A stretch of DNA of 64,000 nt from Lepeophtheirus salmonis (GCF_016086655.4 NC_052132.2:11348805-11412804), one strand, 5' to 3'; positions 12,465 to 24,799 are shown, counted from the stretch's first letter. Made by a program: numbers and translations. Notes: generated from the letters alone by a model not told the origin.

Positions 12465-15060
12465 AGAATTGTTACGACCAAGGTGAAAAGGCGGAGTAGG
12501 CAGATTTGAATAGTAATATTAAAAAATGTAATGAAGATGTGGAGCAAATTCAAAAGTCACTGATGAGGGAATTCGATGATGTTTTTTATAATTGACAGAA
12601 GTTAGAGCCAACGGATGGAAAACCAATGAAAATATTGTTAAAGGATGGTTATATACTTCATGTTATTCATTCTGCAAGAGCCAGACCATTTGCCTATAGA
12701 GGTGAAGTAAAGAAAGAAATTGATCAAATGGAGAAAATGGGAGTGAGAAGTAAAGTAGGAGACAAGGTTATTGAATGGTGTCACCCATTAGTAGTAGTTT
12801 CAAAACACAATGTGAAAGTTAGCCTATAAGTTGATTTAAAAAAAAAAAAAAGATCAAGTTTATATACCAATTCATCTAATGAGGACTCCAAGAGAAATTG
12901 TTTTGAGTTAACCCAAAAAGGGAAATTTTTTACGGCAATGGATTACAAAACAAATGGAATTAGCATAAAAATCAAGACATACAAATTGTTTTATGACTCC
13001 TTGGGGTAGACTTGTTTTTAATACAGCAGCAATGGGTTTTGTTTCAACTGGAGCAGCATATTGCTTACGTGGAGATGAAATTTTGGATAGTTTAACAGAC
13101 ACATTTAGAGTGGTCGATGATGTTTTAAAAGTATCAAGGGATTTAGAAGATCATGTTTGTAAAGTGAGAAGGATTTTGTAAAAATACCGAGAGAAGAGAA
13201 TTACTTTAAATCCTGATAAATTTATATTTTCTCAACCAAATGTAAAATTTTGTAGATATTACATATCTGAAGAAGGCACGGAAGTTGATCCCGATAAATT
13301 ATGTGTAATAAGTAAATTTCCAAATCCAAAAAATAGAAGAGATCTTGGGAGTTTTTTGGGCTTTTTCAATCAACTGAGTCTATTTTTATCAAAGATAAGT
13401 GAAGCAGCGGGACCTATAAGGAAATTATTATCATCAAAAGTGGAATTTAAATGATATACTACTAACCATACCCTATCCACGGATAAATTGCAAGAAATGT
13501 TGACTTCACATCCCTTATTAGAACCATTCGATCCGTAAATTTTGTTAGTACAATGTGGATCTCGATTTTCGTCTAGTACAGAGACAAGATATGGTTGGAT
13601 CGAATTGGAGCGCAGGGGAATTTTGTGGGCAATTAAGAAGTGCCTTTTATTTTTGACTGGATTACCTACTATTTACAGTTATAACTTATCATAAACCTCT
13701 ACCTCTTATCCCTATTTTAAATACTTACACTATAGATATGCTTGAAAATAAAAAATTGATCCGGTATAAACTTAAGTTGTCCATGTATCCATTTAGGACA
13801 GAATGGAGGAAAGAAAAAGATCATGATGTCCAGGACGCATTATCAAGGGCACCTGTGCCATCTCCAAAAAGTTAATGAAAATATTGAAGAAGAAGTTGGT
13901 TATCATAGAGACGAAGTAATAAGGATTGCAATGTATAGAATGAGTCAATCAGCAGAAGAAAATAAAATATTAGATCCATAAGTAGGAGATATTTGTGAGG
14001 AGTCTTTAAAAGATCAAGAGTATATCGACTTTGTAAATGCAATTAAAAATAATGTACTTAGAGATGGAGTAAAATTTTACAGGAAAACTTTACCTGAATT
14101 GAGTACTGAGCGAGACCTTGTTATAATAAAAATCGTTTGCTAATTCCAAAAGGTAAATGGAAAGAGTTTTTGGAAAAACTACATTTTTGACATTAAGGAA
14201 TAGAAAGGACAAAGAGAAGAGCCAGACAAACGGTTTATTGGTGAGAATGAATGTGGAGTCTGCTGACCTGTTTGAGAGTAAAGGTAAACATTATATTGTT
14301 TATGGAAATAGACTATCGGGTTACCCATACATTGAAGAATTTAAGAGAATTCCTTACTGTAAAGATGTAATTATAAGGTTTAAGAAGATATTTTCAGAGA
14401 CTAGAATTCCTACAAAGTTGAGGATGGATCAAAGTCTACAGTTTCATTCAAAATAATTTAAGGAGTTTTTGAAAAGGGGAACATAACATGGGGACCATCA
14501 TCTCCTCATTATCCGCAGAATTATCCGCCACGCTGAAAGTATAGTCAAGTCAATGAAGGTACAATTAGAATAAGTAAATGGAAATTATGGGGCAAAATAG
14601 TTTTTTTTTAGGATTACTTGAGTTAAGAAATACCCCGAAGATAGATGGAAAATCCTCAAATGAAATGTTATTTGGTCATCAAGTACAATCTAGCATACCA
14701 CAACTTTGGAGTAGTTATGATACAACGGTCTGGACTCAATCAGTGGATGAGGAGAGACATAGATAAACGGAAATAAATTGTTACAATTTAAATACAAGAG
14801 ACATACCTGAGTTAATGTGGGACCTAATGTAATGGTACAAAAATATAGAACTAGAAGATGGTCAGATGAAGGTGAAGTTTTAGAAAAAGGAGTCAATAGA
14901 AGCTACCGCGTCCTATTGGAGTCCGGTAACTATTGTGGAGAAACCGGAGCTACTTGAGAGTGAAATATGGAATCATTAAGCCTAAGAAAATGATCGACAT
15001 TCATAAATGCAAGGAATTACGAAGATCACTGAGAGTTAAAAAACTTTAACTAGGAAGGGA
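12465..15060 (+). mobile_element. pol: Ty3/gypsy LTR-retrotransposon pol relic
   Basis: Decayed pol polyprotein, followed across many frameshifts and stops. The order is typical Ty3/gypsy: reverse transcriptase (12600-13460), RNase H (about 13560-13860) and integrase (about 13990-14760). The reverse transcriptase part shows EWCHPLVVVSKHN, TAMDYK, FNTAAMGF and the catalytic box as VVDDVLK (13107-13127; usually YVDD). RNase H shows degenerate TYHKPL-like sequence and DALSRAP. The integrase core shows ADLFESKGKHYIVYGNRLSG, DQSLQFHSK and WGPSSPHYPQ; the downstream Glu region (family NGxxE) is disrupted. A C-terminal RRSLRVKK-type tail follows, then a purine-rich AGGAAGGGAGAT at about 15052. No gag, protease or convincing LTRs were seen. 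The longest intact frame is 14157-14456 (99 codons, integrase core). Confidence 0.88.
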
Positions 15061-15314
15061 GATCTTGGGGTTTCAGTCGTTTACTGAACCAGTTCGAACG
15101 TCCCTCTGTCTAGCACTAGGTACTGGAATTTAAATGAAAATCAATATTAATATAGGATGGACCATGAAATTGTATATTTAATGTATGAATTATAAGAGTG
15201 TTATAAGATCATATAGTCTTGTAAAAAAGAAAATAATCAGTCGTCATCATTATTAGATCGTTCTAAGCATAACAACTACGGGTTATGGGCCGCTGGTTCC
15301 TGAGGCAGATTAAG

Positions 15315-15608
15315 TTCTTCCATCGCTACTTTGCTAAACATCAAAGAACCCTTATCATAAATACTCCCTAGCCCTCAGGTTATACAGTAAAAGTACTAAA
15401 AATGTTATTTAAAGGTAGCCATGGCCTCTAGGACCCACAAAATGTCACCAAGATGTTTCGGGCCATAAAATCTACATCAAAAGTTTCATCAAAATCTATT
15501 TTCTGGTTTGGCCGTGATTAAAGAAGACACACAGAAAGAGAGAGAGAGGAGAGACACACACACAGAGCCACACTCACTCAGAAATTCATATTTAATATAA
15601 AGATATAT
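15315..15608 (+). repeat. Right copy of the flanking direct repeat, with microsatellite tail
   Basis: Homologous to 11915-12145 (shared blocks listed there). It ends in an AG/AC-rich simple repeat (15532-15573), then ACTCAGAAATTCATATTTAA and AAGATATATTAG. The order TTTCATCAAAATC, TTTGGCCGTGATTAAAGAA, an ACACACAG tract and ATATTTAATAT looks like the 3' tail of an RTE-like retroposon. A similar ATATTTAATATAAAGA tail recurs at about 16179. Confidence 0.5.
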
Positions 15609-16625
15609 TAGCATCCAAATTTTGTATCATCGTTCAAACTATTCTTTCCCTTTTGCACAAATAAATATTAATTAATAAGCTATAAATACTAGTATGAATA
15701 TAAGAAAAAATTAATCCTTAATTGAAAATAATCCCGACAACATGAGTTTGGGACTTCAACAAGTTATTCTTAATATATAAACATTACAATTATGACTTTT
15801 TTTTTTTTTGCATGAATATTTATTTAAAATATTCATTAGTTTCAGCAAATTTTGAGAATCAAATTAGTCCTCATCCGTTTTGATGAGGTTCATTCATTAT
15901 ATTGAAAATTATCCACATTTTCTCTTATTGTAAGTAATCAAAAGTAAAAATAAAGGAACGAGTTCGAATCTAACCAGTTCATTAAATTCACTAAGCCTCC
16001 CTTACAAATTGCTAATATACAAATAAATCCTACACGAGGGATGATCAAGCTAAATAAGGAATGGCATACAATCTGAGTCAATGTTTCAAGAGCATTGTAC
16101 TAATGATTCTTAAAAGATGGAATACCCCATGGGTCGTGTATCTTTTTGAATAATTCAAGTTTACTTATAATAAATGGATATTTAATATAAAGACGTATGG
16201 ATAAGTTTGGTATCACCTCCGACCACCGTATTTTAAATAATGCGACATATGTTTTCCAAATTTCCCTTTACAAACTTGAAACATGATTTTGCTATAAATG
16301 AGCTAAAGGCTACTTATTAACAAATCATAAGACGTTGAACAAGCTGGGGAAATATTTAACCTTTCGTAAAAAAGCAGAAGAATCAGTGTTCAGCGCTTTT
16401 GGAGTGATGATATCGGAGAACCAATGTCTTATAATAATGGACCCGGCAGTGGATAAAAATATGCAAATTGGATAGCATAATAACAGATTTCCTAGGATCA
16501 ATTTATCAACATCTACAGAACAGTTATAGTACCACGTCTTCACGTGTAAAAAAATTGGAAAATTAAATAAAATGTTGACCAGTCATGAAAATTCTTTGTA
16601 TAATGGCCATTTTATAAAAAAGAAA
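15609..16625. other. AT-rich interval, no gene recognised
   Basis: Contains a T-run near 15799 and an ATATTTAATATAAAGA tail at about 16179. A moderately GC-richer stretch at 16320-16540 has a 72-codon minus-strand frame and a plus-strand frame with SVFSAFGVMISENQ. Neither could be assigned. Confidence 0.4.
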
Positions 16626-16627
16626 AT

Positions 16628-16870
16628 CAACGTGGTAACCCTAACAGTTTGAGGATGTTTTGAAGGAAATATGCTACAATCAGGTGTGACAAGGGAGGAG
16701 GAAGAAATAAAGAAGGACTGTGGCTATAAGTACACCGATATCTATCCCCAATTCTACTCTGAGTTAAACAAGGACTTACAACTATAAATCCTCCATAAAT
16801 CCTCAAGGGTACTCTCCGGCTTCCATGACCACACACGAATGTTTAATCAGGTTTTGAATATAATTGAAGC
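16628..16870 (+). repeat. Dispersed repeat family B, copy 1
   Basis: Shares with copies at 17055-17330, 19640-19790 (partial) and 29865-30150 (inverted) an ordered set of blocks: GGTAACCCT, ACAATCA(G/A)..GTGACAAG.GAGGA, CC(T/C)CAATTCTACT(C/A)TGAGT, GGACTTACAA(C/T)TATAA, CA(C/A)ACGAATGTT.AA, and CAGGTTTTGAATATAA. No open frame is maintained between copies, so it is a non-coding interspersed repeat. Confidence 0.65.
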
Positions 16871-17054
16871 AATGTATTTAGAATCTTGACAATTTGTAGA
16901 ATTTTTTGGAAGAGGAAAACTATAATAATAATAATTATCAGTGTTTTATTGGTCCTTGTTTAGAACCGGTGACTGAGCTTTAGTCCTACAAACCGTTATG
17001 ACCAGTCATAAGACTGGACTAGAGCGAATATATAAGAACGAACGCAACACTGAT

Positions 17055-17480
17055 CATGACGTTTCATTAGATCAGTTACAATCAATTGTGACAAGAGAGG
17101 AAGGAGAAAAGGATATAAACAGGGATATTTACTAGAATTACTCAAATATCGATCCTCAATTCTACTATGAGTCTAACAGAGACTTACAATTATAACTCTG
17201 CAACAAATCATCAGGGTTACGCTACGTCTTTTATGAGCACACAAGAACGTTCAAACAGGTTTTGAATATAACTAAATCTATTTAGGAAAGGATGTTTCTA
17301 CTCGAGTATTAAATAATAATGACAACTGCTAAGAAAAAAGAAAGTGCCTTCTATTTTCTACCAATTACAAAATAGCGGGCACTGGATTACATCATTGTAA
17401 ATTATAATAAAAACTGCTAAGGAAAATAAAATCTATTTTTCAAATCACAACTCGATAAAAAACGGGCCAGCTATAAAATT
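17055..17480 (+). repeat. Dispersed repeat family B, copy 2, with duplicated tail
   Basis: Contains the family B blocks, including ATTAGATCAGTTACAATCA, CCTCAATTCTACTATGAGTC and CAGGTTTTGAATATAACT. The 3' part extends through GTATTAAATAATAATGACAA to AACTGCTAAG. A second AACTGCTAAGGAAAATAAAA tract with an AAAACGGGC-type end follows at about 17407-17475, so the tail seems duplicated in tandem. Confidence 0.6.
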
Positions 17481-18182
17481 GACGGGATTTCCATCACTTA
17501 TGATAAACCTTCTCTTTTTTATTGTCCGATTAATTTTATATAACATGTATATTATAGAAATGTGCTAGTTTGTATAAAATTAAAGTTATCCCTATTGTCT
17601 TTTCTTATTTATTTTTTATACTCTTTTACCTAGGAGTATTTTAAGTTTAAAATTTTTAATGATCTATTAAATTAATATTGCTTGGTGGATATATAATAAC
17701 AGCACGTTAAACCGAAAAAATAAAATTACCACTCATGATTAAAGAGTACTTCAAGAAATAGGCAATAAGACGGATGACATAATAATGAACATAAAACATG
17801 TACCTCAAATATGTTCAATCAATCAATCACCCTCTATCAAAAAATGACTAGGAATGGAACTTTTCTTGCCTGCAAGGGGAAAAAATTGTAATAATAGCTG
17901 TAGTAAAAGTAAATCAATTATTTTTCATTAACTAATTATAGCAAAAAAAAAATATATGTGATTAGTGACTTTAAAGTATTTGAAGTCAATACTGCATATG
18001 AGGACAATATAAGTCCACACACATTTCTAAATTAGTATCCCATATATATATATATAAAGAGAGGGGGACATGGGATAATTTTGTAAATCAGACTGGGCGT
18101 AAATACAAATCCTGAGAGAATTTATCAAAAAATATGGCAACTTTGAGATACAACATATATGCTGACAGAGATTTCTATAAAC
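17481..18182. other. AT-rich interval, no gene recognised
   Basis: AT-rich sequence with a TATATATATATA tract near 18045 and no frame of interest. Confidence 0.5.
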
Positions 18183-18349
18183 CAGGGGTCGGCAACCTAT
18201 GATACACATGCCACTGCTGGCACAGGGAGGCATATTCACTGGCACGTGCAAATAAGAACCTATTCCCGTAGTTTGTGTGTGTTTTACTATTATTACTGAT
18301 AATGACACACTAAGTTGGCACTCCATGTCTCAAAGGTTGCCTACACCTC
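18183..18349. mobile_element. Non-autonomous hAT-like element with perfect 8-bp TSD
   Basis: A 167-bp element starting CAGGGGTCGGCAACCT and ending AGGTTGCCTACACCTC; the ends match as inverted repeats at 13 of 16 positions. It is bounded on both sides by the identical octamer CTATAAAC (18175-18182 and 18350-18357). An 8-bp target duplication and CAGGGG-type ends are hallmarks of the hAT superfamily. The interior has GCCACTGCTGGCAC and GGCACGTGC and no meaningful frame. It would depend on a transposase encoded elsewhere. The perfect TSD suggests it is younger than the surrounding relics. Confidence 0.85.
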
Positions 18350-18359
18350 CTATAAACTA

Positions 18360-19250
18360 TAGAGTTTTGTTGAAAATAGGCATAAATAATGTATATGTGC
18401 AATAATTATCATCGGATTACCAACACATACTTTTTTCCCCTAGCGAGGATCTCTACATTATTTACATTTCTAACTTTTTAAACATTTTGATGTCCCGCTT
18501 ACAAAAACCCCTATCAAAATAACAGCAATTCAAGATAGAGGAAGAGTGTGTAACAATTTATATTTATTTATCTCAAATCAGAGCTGGGATAACATAAAAA
18601 GAGACAAATAAAACTGTTCATAGAAATATGTCTAAGCTGGAAAAGGATGTTGCAGTCAAGGTCGTTGGCCACTCCCCCCAGTACTATTTTAGTTTAAAAA
18701 AAATGGAATGTGACTTAGTGTGTTTGATTATTAGGCAATAACTTAGAAAAATCCTGCAATGAAAGCCCTTTAAAAGGATAAACTATACCTTATCATAATT
18801 ATATTTTTTCGGGAATAGAAAGAGATATTACCTTTCTAAAAAAATACGTAATTTATCTAAATATTGGCGAAGTGTATAGCTTTTTTTTATTGATTATTCA
18901 ATAGTCTCTTCTTTTTATCAATTAAAGAATAAACAGCTAATTTTTATACTTGTAGGGGATTCTTAAAACATTATCTTAAAAAAACATTTAAAATAGTAAT
19001 ATACATATGAAAGGATCCAACTATCCTATAAAATGAACCCAAAAAATATTTGAAATTTAATTTAAAAACCAAACACATTAGGAGCTGTGTTTCCCACAGA
19101 TATATTTCCCCAAGATTGCTCCTACAATCATTCTATTTGGTTTGAAAATGTACTTTGATGCTATTTTGTGCTTAATTTATGTCTCATTAAAACCATAAGG
19201 CATCTTTTCTGTTGTTGAGGTCTTACTTAAAATCCCTTATCCATCAATTC
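18360..19250. other. AT-rich interval, no gene recognised
   Basis: AT-rich, with T and A runs and no recognisable element. Confidence 0.45.
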
Positions 19251-19254
19251 CCAA

Positions 19255-19640
19255 GTCCCTAGAGCTGACATGTGTGTAAGGAAAGAATATAAAAGAAGTG
19301 AGGAAAAGAAAAGTATATGATACTACTGAATTATGACCCTATAAGCTACTTGCTGTTGATTTTGGGGATGAAATGAATTACTGCTATAAAGATGAGAAGC
19401 ATTAACATTTAAAGTAGCATTATTGAGGCAATATATTGAAATCATTTTAAATAAATATATAAATCTATATTTTATTATGCATTTTTTAACAAATTAACAC
19501 CAAAAATAGGCGAATATGCTTACTTCAGCTTCAAACAAAGAAGTTACCACCACGAAACCCCAATCATAATGACTAAAAAAGAAAAAAGAGCACATGCAAC
19601 GAACGTTTACCCTTTTTTAATTTTTAAGTAGTTTTTTCAT
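19255..19640. repeat. Dispersed repeat family A, copy 2
   Basis: Shares the ordered blocks of family A: GGGGATGAAATGAATTACTG then CTATAAAGATGAGAAGC, CATTTAAAGTAGCATTA, ACACCAAAAATAGGCGAATA then TGCTTACTTCAG, and GAGCACATGCAAC. At its right end it runs directly into a partial family B copy at about 19645, which hints that A and B may be parts of one larger element. Confidence 0.6.
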
Positions 19641-19790
19641 TACTTTTATGAGCACACACGAATGTTCAACCAGGTTTTGAATATATGCAATTGAATAAAA
19701 TAGGAAAGGAATTTCACTCGTCAAAAGTTAAATAATTATGACAACAGCTAAGGAAAAGAACCAATTCCTTAAAAACGGGCATGCTAAAAA
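19640..19790 (+). repeat. Dispersed repeat family B, partial copy 3
   Basis: Begins TTTTATGAGCACACACGAAT and continues GTTCAACCAGGTTTTGAATA, then AGTTAAATAATTATGACAAC and AGCTAAGGAAAA. It therefore corresponds to the 3' half of copy 2 (17220-17350). The 5' half is absent and replaced by family A sequence. Confidence 0.6.
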
Positions 19791-22450
19791 ATAGTCACAT
19801 ATGAATGTTTATTTTTGTTGTCTTTTATCCGTGCTTCTAATGTGCAGATGAGGTCAAAAGAAGGCTTTTATTTCTAAAGGAAAAAAAACATATCAGAGTT
19901 AGAAACAATGAGAGGTTTGTCGGAAAAATGAGTACAAAAAGTCATGGCATTGGCCCTAGTTGAAGTCATGTCCGGTCTTTTGGAAAAAAAAAAGCTTTCT
20001 GCATCCTTTCAGAAGATATTTTTTCTTTTCGCAAACTCAGTCACAAATTGGGCTTTTTACAACAGATATCACAAAACAAATTAAAAGACTTTCGGCGAAC
20101 CTCATCAAACGACATTTCTAAAAAGAATCAGTTTTTCAGGTTTATAATTGTTAGATTGTTTAATTGTATTGCTGAAAGTTGTTGTATGTTCTTTTATTTG
20201 TAGTTTTGATTGTGACTATTTGGTAGAAGTTTTGTAAACAGGACAATGAAACATATTATTTTTCTCAAAATATTGCAATTTTGGTTGCGTCAATTTTTTA
20301 GTTTACATTATAGTAAAGATGTTTATATAAAAAATAATTTTTAAGTTAAATTATGACTCAAATCTCTTCCTTGATACACGCTCATTGCTATATACGACAT
20401 AACTACAAGAATTCATCAACATGACTACATTGTCATTTTTTATTTCATAAAATGTATTATTTTCGTTCAAGCATTTATTCAGAGCAACTTCTTTCAATAT
20501 AGATTTACCCAGTATTTGACAATGAAATTTCGAATCTATATAAAATGGTTGTCTTACATAAAGTAGTTTTTTTTTTAAAGCAACCTTTATTAATTAATCT
20601 ACAAATATATTACATTACATTACATTGTAAAGGGAACAGTTTTTAATTAATGGATGTTATTTTTAAATGATTGTTTCTTTTTATTTCAATAAAAACTATT
20701 ATTCCATTATCAATTAATCGCCATCTTCAGCAAAATAATTATATTTACTTATATGTAATTTGCAAAAATGAGGCATTGTATTTGCAATTTCTTGTGTAAT
20801 TTTGATAGACGCAATAATCAATATTCCCAACAAGATCGTATTTCAAATATTTAAATACGATAAAAAAAATACATTGAAGACGCATAAATTATGTATCTTA
20901 CAAAATTATATGTATACAAACTTTTCATTGTCTTATAATTTTGAACAAAAATTTCATTTTTTATAGAATCATCACATGATTTGACGGGATTTTAAATTAT
21001 TCTACACGGTGAAAGGAAAATAATATACCCTGCAATCCGTATAAATAAAAAAATGCTGATAAACATTACTTTTTGTTTCCCTTTTTGGTATGAACTTCAT
21101 AAGAATTAAACGAGAATGAAGAATTCCCATGAGGATTTTTCTTTTTAATAGGTACATTTGTTTACTGTACTTTTCTTTTTAATATCATTTTGCATTACTT
21201 TTCAAGGACTAGGGATGACCTTTCATTTTCTAAAAGTCCTTGATAATTTGTCAAAAATAGGACCGAATCAAACAAGGGCTGGGCTGCCTTTAAATGGGGA
21301 GTTTCCAAATTACTTATAAACATAAATAAACACAAATTATATAGTTATTTTTTTAAATGCGTACTTCAAATATACGAAAATTACGGAGTCAACTTTTCAT
21401 CTAAAGAATAGCAGTTTCGTTTATCCGGATTTTACTATATCTATAAAAATATATCCCCCTCCTCATATGATTACACTTCCTAAACCCCCGTTCACCCCAT
21501 CAAATCTTTCAATTTTCACAAATGAAGTAATAACTTTACATGATAAGAATTAATTAACATTTGAGAGTCACAAGTGTAGAGGCATACCGCAGGGGCCGGA
21601 ATGGAGAAGCTGTAGCACCACACTCTAAATTAAGGAAGTTTTGCTTATTAATAGAAAAATTAATACTGAAAAAAAAGATCGCAAAATTAAATTAAATTTT
21701 TCTAATTTTTTTTTTTGAATAGCTGTAGATTTTAATAATTTTTCAATTTTTTTTTTTTTGTGTGATCAACTGTGGTTTTTTGAAGAAAAAAAATTACAAA
21801 AAATTTTTAATTTTTGTATCATTTTTTCCTTTTAAAAAAAAAAAAAATCCTAAACCCACACCCCTTCAAAATATAATTCTGTGGACGCCCCAGAGAGTAG
21901 ATATTTGCTTGTCTAGGATTCAAATCCAAGGACAGAAATAAAAAGTGAATAAATGATCATCTAGTTTGAAAAATCCAATGGATTGATGATTTTTATTTTT
22001 TCTTCCCGACATGAAGTCAGAGTAAGGTTTTGACATTATCTATACAGAGGTGTATAAAATATGTCCTGGAGAGCGGAATACTAGGTTAAGAAAAGAAAAT
22101 TCCTTGTTAAGTTTGCCACCTTTGAAAAATGGACAAACTAAAAAATCCCTTCATAACCATCACTGTCGATTAAGGTAACTAAAATAAACACACGCACTTT
22201 CATGAAGTTGCACGAGTCATTCATGCCCGGAAGTACCACATTTATTTGACACGTAACACACAGTAGGACGGTGCTGTTTCATCTCATGCAGCTACCCTTA
22301 CCATCGTGTGTGTTTTTAGGTAGTCCGGTGATAAGGGAGTGTAAAATGTTAGTAACCCGAATAAAAAGTACTTACCCCCTGGACATTTGGTTAGTTACTT
22401 TCTGAGATTTGTATTTACTTTCTGGACAGGATATTAATTTTATAAATATA
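19791..22450. other. AT-rich interval, no gene recognised
   Basis: Contains a short (TTACA)n tract at about 20609-20625, several A/T homopolymers at 21660-21850 and no frame with recognisable motifs. Confidence 0.45.
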
Positions 22451-22519
22451 TTTTCATTATAATTGTTATTTAACTCTTGAGAAGAGAATCCTTAAAGAAT
22501 ATCCTTAAAGTAAGGACTA

Positions 22520-22945
22520 TTACATGTGGTCATGAAAGATGGAGTAGAGTTTACAAGTTTGTAAAGAAAGAAAGAGCGCGAGAAAAGACAGGAGCAAGAC
22601 ATATGGTAGCACTTAATTAAGACTCTTGTCAATATCAGCCTTTGGCTATATGTTTTTTGGGAAGGACAATGAATAACTTCTATAAAGAGGAGAACCTTTT
22701 ACAGTCAATATGGAATTAGTGACAATATTATAATTACATTTAAAGGGATATATATTTATTTTATTATACATTTTGGAGTCAATATACACCAAAGATTGGT
22801 GGGAATGCTTACTTTAGATGGAAAAGTTTACACCACAACGATCTATTGAATAATGAACAAAAAAGGAAGAAAGAGCACACTCAACAACCATTTTTCATTC
22901 TCTAATTTTTAAAGGTAGTTCTTTCATTTACAAACATATCAACTC
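22520..22945. repeat. Dispersed repeat family A, copy 3
   Basis: Contains GACAGGAGCAAGACATATGG then TAGCACTTAATTAAGACT, ACTTCTATAAAGAGGAGAAC, CACCAAAGATTGGTGGGAAT then GCTTACTTTAG, and TCTAATTTTTAAAGGTAGTT. These match copies 1 and 2 in the same order, and this is the most complete copy. No open frame spans it. Confidence 0.6.
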
Positions 22946-23050
22946 TAACACTGAAGGTTTGTCGACCAGTTTTATGTGTAAGCCCTTGTTAGAATCAAAT
23001 TAGAATTGAAGATCAACATTGGAGTAATTATAGGCTAGATGTCCTTGCCA

Positions 23051-23762
23051 TACCAGGTGCGGCGAAAAAATCTTTAAACTTCATTTTGCTCCATAAATCA
23101 AGGTTTTTGTGAATGCGGTAAAATTATGACGGTAAAATAGTAAAAATAAACGAAAAATGAAATAAACAAAAACAAGACCTTACTAAGTGCCTTTGAAGCC
23201 GAGAAAATACCATCTGAACGTATCCATTGAATTTTGGTTTGCACGCTTTTGGAACTGTCAAAAGACCAACGGAAAGTTGCAAAGCAGTTGGGGATCTCCA
23301 ACATGAACCCGAACATGAACGTAGTGTTCCATCAGGATTGTGCACCTGGACATACGTCCAAAGAGGCACAAAAGTAGTTGGAGAACAACTTACTTTTCTG
23401 GCCAAAGAAAATGTGGTCCCCCTTCTTACCAGATGCCAGCACATTGGACTTCACCTTTTTGCGTGCATGTTGAGTCCAAGGACTGCACCGTCCACATCCA
23501 AATATCAACCACCTCTAGGATAACGTCAACCAGTACTAGGATATCATGTCTGAAGACTACATTTGCAATGAGTAAAAGGCCTTCCGTGGCCACCTGTTAA
23601 CCATCATTGCTGCAAAAGGTGCTACATTGACGATTAGGGTAGCCAACACATCATATTAGTTACTTATATTTTATTAATATACCCCATTATAACTGGTTAC
23701 TGAAATACGTCTTAATAATGTTTTTGATTGAAATTTTAAAGATTTTTTCGCTGCATCCGGTA
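23051..23762 (+). mobile_element. Tc1/mariner element with both TIRs, internally deleted
   Basis: A 712-bp copy. The left end reads TACCAGGTGCGGCGAAAAAA then TCTTTAAACTT; the right end, read inward, is TACCGGATGCAGCGAAAAAA then TCTTTAAAATT. They agree at most of about 30 positions and both start with TA. Inside, read across frameshifts, are an N-terminal stretch (LSAFEAEKIPSERIH, then KVAKQLGISN) and the catalytic C-terminal half: VVFHQDCAPGHTSKEAQKWL, FWPKKMWSPSSPDASTLDF and DIMSEDYICNE. The second (HQDCAPGH) and third (TLDF) catalytic Asp are present 36 residues apart, but the DNA between the helix-turn-helix part and the second Asp, including the first Asp, is deleted. Confidence 0.88.
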
Positions 23763-24780
23763 TACATAGTGAAAATTGTGTATATTTCCTTACTCCCACG
23801 GTTGTTTGGAGCTGTTTTGATAAAATATCATGACAACTAAACTGGTCTTATTCTAAACATTCCTTAAATTGGTGGGATTGCCACTGTTTTTATCGGTTTC
23901 TTTTATTTTTACATTGCGGACCCCCATTTTTTAAACTCTACTCACCCTTTTTTCCCTCGACTTTTAAGGATATTTATCCTACCAATAGGTAAGTAACACT
24001 AATTTATTGACATGTTACATGGTGCTTCCTCTTTTTTTCCCCAAAAAAAAAATACCCAGACTAAGGTCCTATCAGGCAAAAAAATTATGGCTTAGTCAAA
24101 AGTATTTTTAAAAGTTTATAGGGGTCAAAAGACACTTTGTAGTAATTTTCCAGAACTCATTAATAGACCCAGTAGTATTGATAAAGATTGTGTGTACAAT
24201 GACTCTACAGATGACAAAATAAGGATTAGACACTGAACAGCAAAAAACCACCGTAAATCTCCCTTATCTACCCTGAAATCTCCACAAAGTCATAAGACGA
24301 TTTTGTCTCTAATACCTGGAATGGCTAAAAGCAGGTAAGTTATAACCATTGCACCCCAATTGGACATTTTTCTCTTACGTGAAAATTCAAAAAAGCAAAG
24401 GAAGAAATAGGGCAATGTAGAAGAAACAATCTGGAGATAAGATATCATAGTTCCACTTATCGTCTTTGTTTGATATACTCCCAATAATCGATCTATTATT
24501 GTCCTACAGAAGTAAACTAAATTATAATCCACATATCTTCATTCGAATTATTTTTATTCATAATTACTTATATAGTTTAAAGAATTTGTGACAAATTATT
24601 TATATGCTAATGAAATTAATTATTGAGAGAAAATCATATTTATTTAGTGAGAAATTAAAGTATTGGTTTTCTTTCAAATATAAGCTCTATCCAATTAATG
24701 TCAAAAAAGTTATAGTCCATGATTTATTATTAATTATTAGTATGACTTATATATTTGAATTGTATGTATATGAGTTATAT
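23763..24780. other. AT-rich interval, no gene recognised
   Basis: No motif-bearing frame. An 80-codon minus-strand frame at 24290-24532 is hydrophobic and matches nothing known to me. Confidence 0.4.
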
Positions 24781-24799
24781 GATTTTAAATAGTTATTAT

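Noticed and set aside
12465..15060. Intact retrovirus-like element with gag and env
   Set aside because: Only pol relics are visible, riddled with stops; no gag, protease or envelope-like frame was seen on either side.
18027..18326. 99-codon minus-strand frame
   Set aside because: Spans the hAT-like miniature element and a TATATA tract; created by the insertion.
23124..23444. 106-codon minus-strand frame
   Set aside because: Antisense to the transposase inside the TIR-bounded element at 23051-23762.
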